Source: Pseudomonadota bacterium (GTDB lineage Bacteria > Pseudomonadota > Gammaproteobacteria > Burkholderiales > Ferrovaceae). Taken from it: a DNA stretch of 7,227 nucleotides. Positions 5,734 to 7,227 of this stretch are shown here, in pieces. The position numbers and the translations under genes were made by a program. Numbering within the stretch: the first letter of the stretch is position 1; every line of letters starts with the position of its first letter. The stretch is taken from assembly GCA_021804345.1 (NCBI GenBank), contig JAJZHV010000053.1, positions 1 through 7,227 on the forward strand, in the 5' to 3' direction. The notes under the pieces are model-generated. The model saw only the letters and a program-made list of their open reading frames with translations, was not told where the DNA came from and did no database searches.

Positions 5734-5740
5734 ACTTCGC

Positions 5741-7227
5741 ATGCGCCAGACACAATTGATCATCTTTGACACCACCTTACGGGACGGAGAACAAAGCCCC
5801 GGAGCCTCCATGACCCGCGAAGAAAAAGTCCGGATTGGGCGCCAACTGGAGCGCCTGCGTGTGGATGTGATCGAGGCGGGGTTTCCGGCAGCCAGCCCCG
5901 GGGACTTTGATGCCGTGCGCGCCGTGGCTGCGGTCATTAAGGACAGCACTGTGTGCGGTCTGGCACGTGCCCAGGAAAACGATATTCGCCGGGCCGGAGA
6001 GGCTATTGCACCCGCTGTTTCCGGTCGCATTCACACGTTTATCGCCACCTCACCCATCCATATGCAAAAAAAATTGCGGATGAGCCCCGAGCAGGTACTG
6101 GATGCCGCGATCAAGGCGGTCACGCTAGCCCGCAGCTTGACCGACGATGTGGAGTTTTCCTGCGAAGATGCAGTGCGCTCGGAACCCGACTTTTTGTGTC
6201 GCATCATCGAAGCGGCCATTCGAGCCGGGGCACGCACCATCAATATTCCGGACACGGTGGGCTATGCCATTCCCTTTCAGTATGGGGCCTTGATCGAAAG
6301 CCTGCTACACCGCATTCCCAACGCAGACCAGGCGATTTTTTCAGTGCATTGCCACAATGACCTGGGATTGGCCGTCTCCAACTCTTTGGCGGCCGTATTG
6401 GCGGGAGCTCGTCAGGTGGAATGCACCATCAACGGCCTAGGTGAGCGCGCCGGGAACGCCGCGCTGGAAGAAGTCGTCATGACCTTGCGCACCCGGCGCG
6501 ACGTCTTCCAACTGGACACGCGTATCGATACCACCCAAATCGTCGCTGCCAGCCGTTTGGTATCCAGCATCACCGGGTTTCCCGTACAGCCCAACAAGGC
6601 TGTGGTGGGCGCCAATGCCTTTGCACACGAATCCGGCATCCATCAGGATGGGGTGCTTAAGCACCGCGAAACCTACGAAATCATGCGTGCCCAGGATGTG
6701 GGCTGGAACGCCAACAAACTGGTGTTGGGCAAGCATTCGGGGCGCTCGGCTTTCAAGGCCCGGCTGTCCGAATTGGGCATCGAACTGGATTCCGAAGTAT
6801 CCCTCAACGCGGCCTTTCAGCGTTTTAAGGAACTGGCTGACAAGAAGCATGAAATCTTTGACGAGGACCTGCACGCCCTGGTCAGCGAGGAACTACTTGA
6901 ACCGCAAAGCGAGCATTACACCCTGGTGGCCTTCATGGCTCATTGCGAAACGGGTGAATCGCCCACGGCACGTCTGGTGATTGCTGTAGCCGGTCAGGAG
7001 CAAGTCACCCAGTCCCACGGAAGCGGCCCGGTGGATGCCACCTTCAAGGCCATTGAAAAAATCGCCTGCAGCGGCGCTGAACTGCAACTGTTTTCGGTGA
7101 ACAATATTACCAGTGGCACCGAGTCTCAAGGGGAAGTGACTGTCCGCTTGGCGCGCAGCGGACGCATTGTCAACGGGCTGGGGGCTGATACGGACATCGT
7201 GGTGGCCTCCGCCAAGGCGTATCTGAA
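5741..7227 (+). CDS. leuA: 2-isopropylmalate synthase LeuA, C-terminus cut by window edge
   Basis: LeuA condenses acetyl-CoA with 2-oxoisovalerate to 2-isopropylmalate, the committed step of leucine synthesis. It needs a divalent metal and is usually feedback-inhibited by leucine. I read 495 codons open to the edge. Bacterial enzymes of this type have about 510-520 residues, so roughly 20 are missing. The catalytic TIM barrel shows [13 protein letters not shown] (9-21, with R14 and D15), a SPIHM and [10 protein letters not shown] segment, [11 protein letters not shown], the metal ligands H203 and H205 in HCHND, and NGLGERAGN (231-239, N239). The linker carries [16 protein letters not shown]. 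The C-terminal regulatory domain shows GSGPVDA (427-433) and [11 protein letters not shown], and the last codons match the [14 protein letters not shown] region of the family. It resembles the Neisseria enzyme closely. The start is fixed by AAGGAG. Upstream lie a promoter and a leucine leader peptide, which suggest control by leucyl-tRNA supply. No frameshift is seen. Confidence 0.97.
   Translation, partial: MRQTQLIIFDTTLRDGEQSPGASMTREEKVRIGRQLERLRVDVIEAGFPAASPGDFDAVRAVAAVIKDSTVCGLARAQENDIRRAGEAIAPAVSGRIHTFIATSPIHMQKKLRMSPEQVLDAAIKAVTLARSLTDDVEFSCEDAVRSEPDFLCRIIEAAIRAGARTINIPDTVGYAIPFQYGALIESLLHRIPNADQAIFSVHCHNDLGLAVSNSLAAVLAGARQVECTINGLGERAGNAALEEVVMTLRTRRDVFQLDTRIDTTQIVAASRLVSSITGFPVQPNKAVVGANAFAHESGIHQDGVLKHRETYEIMRAQDVGWNANKLVLGKHSGRSAFKARLSELGIELDSEVSLNAAFQRFKELADKKHEIFDEDLHALVSEELLEPQSEHYTLVAFMAHCETGESPTARLVIAVAGQEQVTQSHGSGPVDATFKAIEKIACSGAELQLFSVNNITSGTESQGEVTVRLARSGRIVNGLGADTDIVVASAKAYL

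Noticed and set aside
5413..5769. 118-codon plus-strand ORF across the end of the FapA-like gene and the start of leuA
   Set aside because: It overlaps two well-supported genes, its protein looks like no family and is low in order, and the same stretch is better explained by terminator, promoter and leader peptide.

Overview
The window looks like chromosomal DNA from a proteobacterium, most likely Betaproteobacteria or a close relative such as Acidithiobacillia. LeuA reads very much like the Neisseria-type enzyme, the polyprenyl synthase reads like IspB (ubiquinone side chain), and a cytochrome b561 / YceI pair is present. The base composition is moderately GC-rich. These assignments come from remembered family sequences, not a search. 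The window shows no mobile elements, CRISPR arrays, tRNA or rRNA genes.

Left part (1-3227) is a minus-strand run of four genes. In transcription order they are a YgiD/DODA-type extradiol dioxygenase (2400-3227), a four-helix cytochrome b561 (1763-2332), an exported YceI-family lipocalin-like protein (1066-1704) and IspB (1-927, C-terminus cut by the window edge). Gaps are 67, 58 and 138 bp, with no convincing terminator between them. The ispB gap carries a plausible promoter of its own and a possible 8-codon micro-ORF whose stop overlaps the ispB start. The b561-YceI-IspB order puts an isoprenoid-binding protein and a membrane cytochrome beside the enzyme that makes the quinone tail.

Middle (3228-5437): a 254-bp AT-rich divergent region with small palindromes separates the minus-strand cluster from a plus-strand gene for a large FapA/DUF342 protein. 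That protein has an N-terminal extension, a beta-helix core and a helical coiled-coil tail, and no flagellar gene is visible nearby. A weak intrinsic terminator follows it.

Right part (5438-7227): leuA (2-isopropylmalate synthase, C-terminus cut by the window edge) starts at 5741 after a strong ribosome binding site. The roughly 300 bp ahead of it are regulatory. A good sigma70-like promoter (5498-5526) is followed almost at once by a 24-codon ORF (5534-5608) with three consecutive CTG leucine codons plus a nearby CTT. This is a typical leucine leader peptide. Downstream lie repeated GCCTTC blocks that can compete for one GAAGGC partner. No obvious U-tailed terminator is visible there, so if the leader acts by attenuation the mechanism may not be the textbook one.
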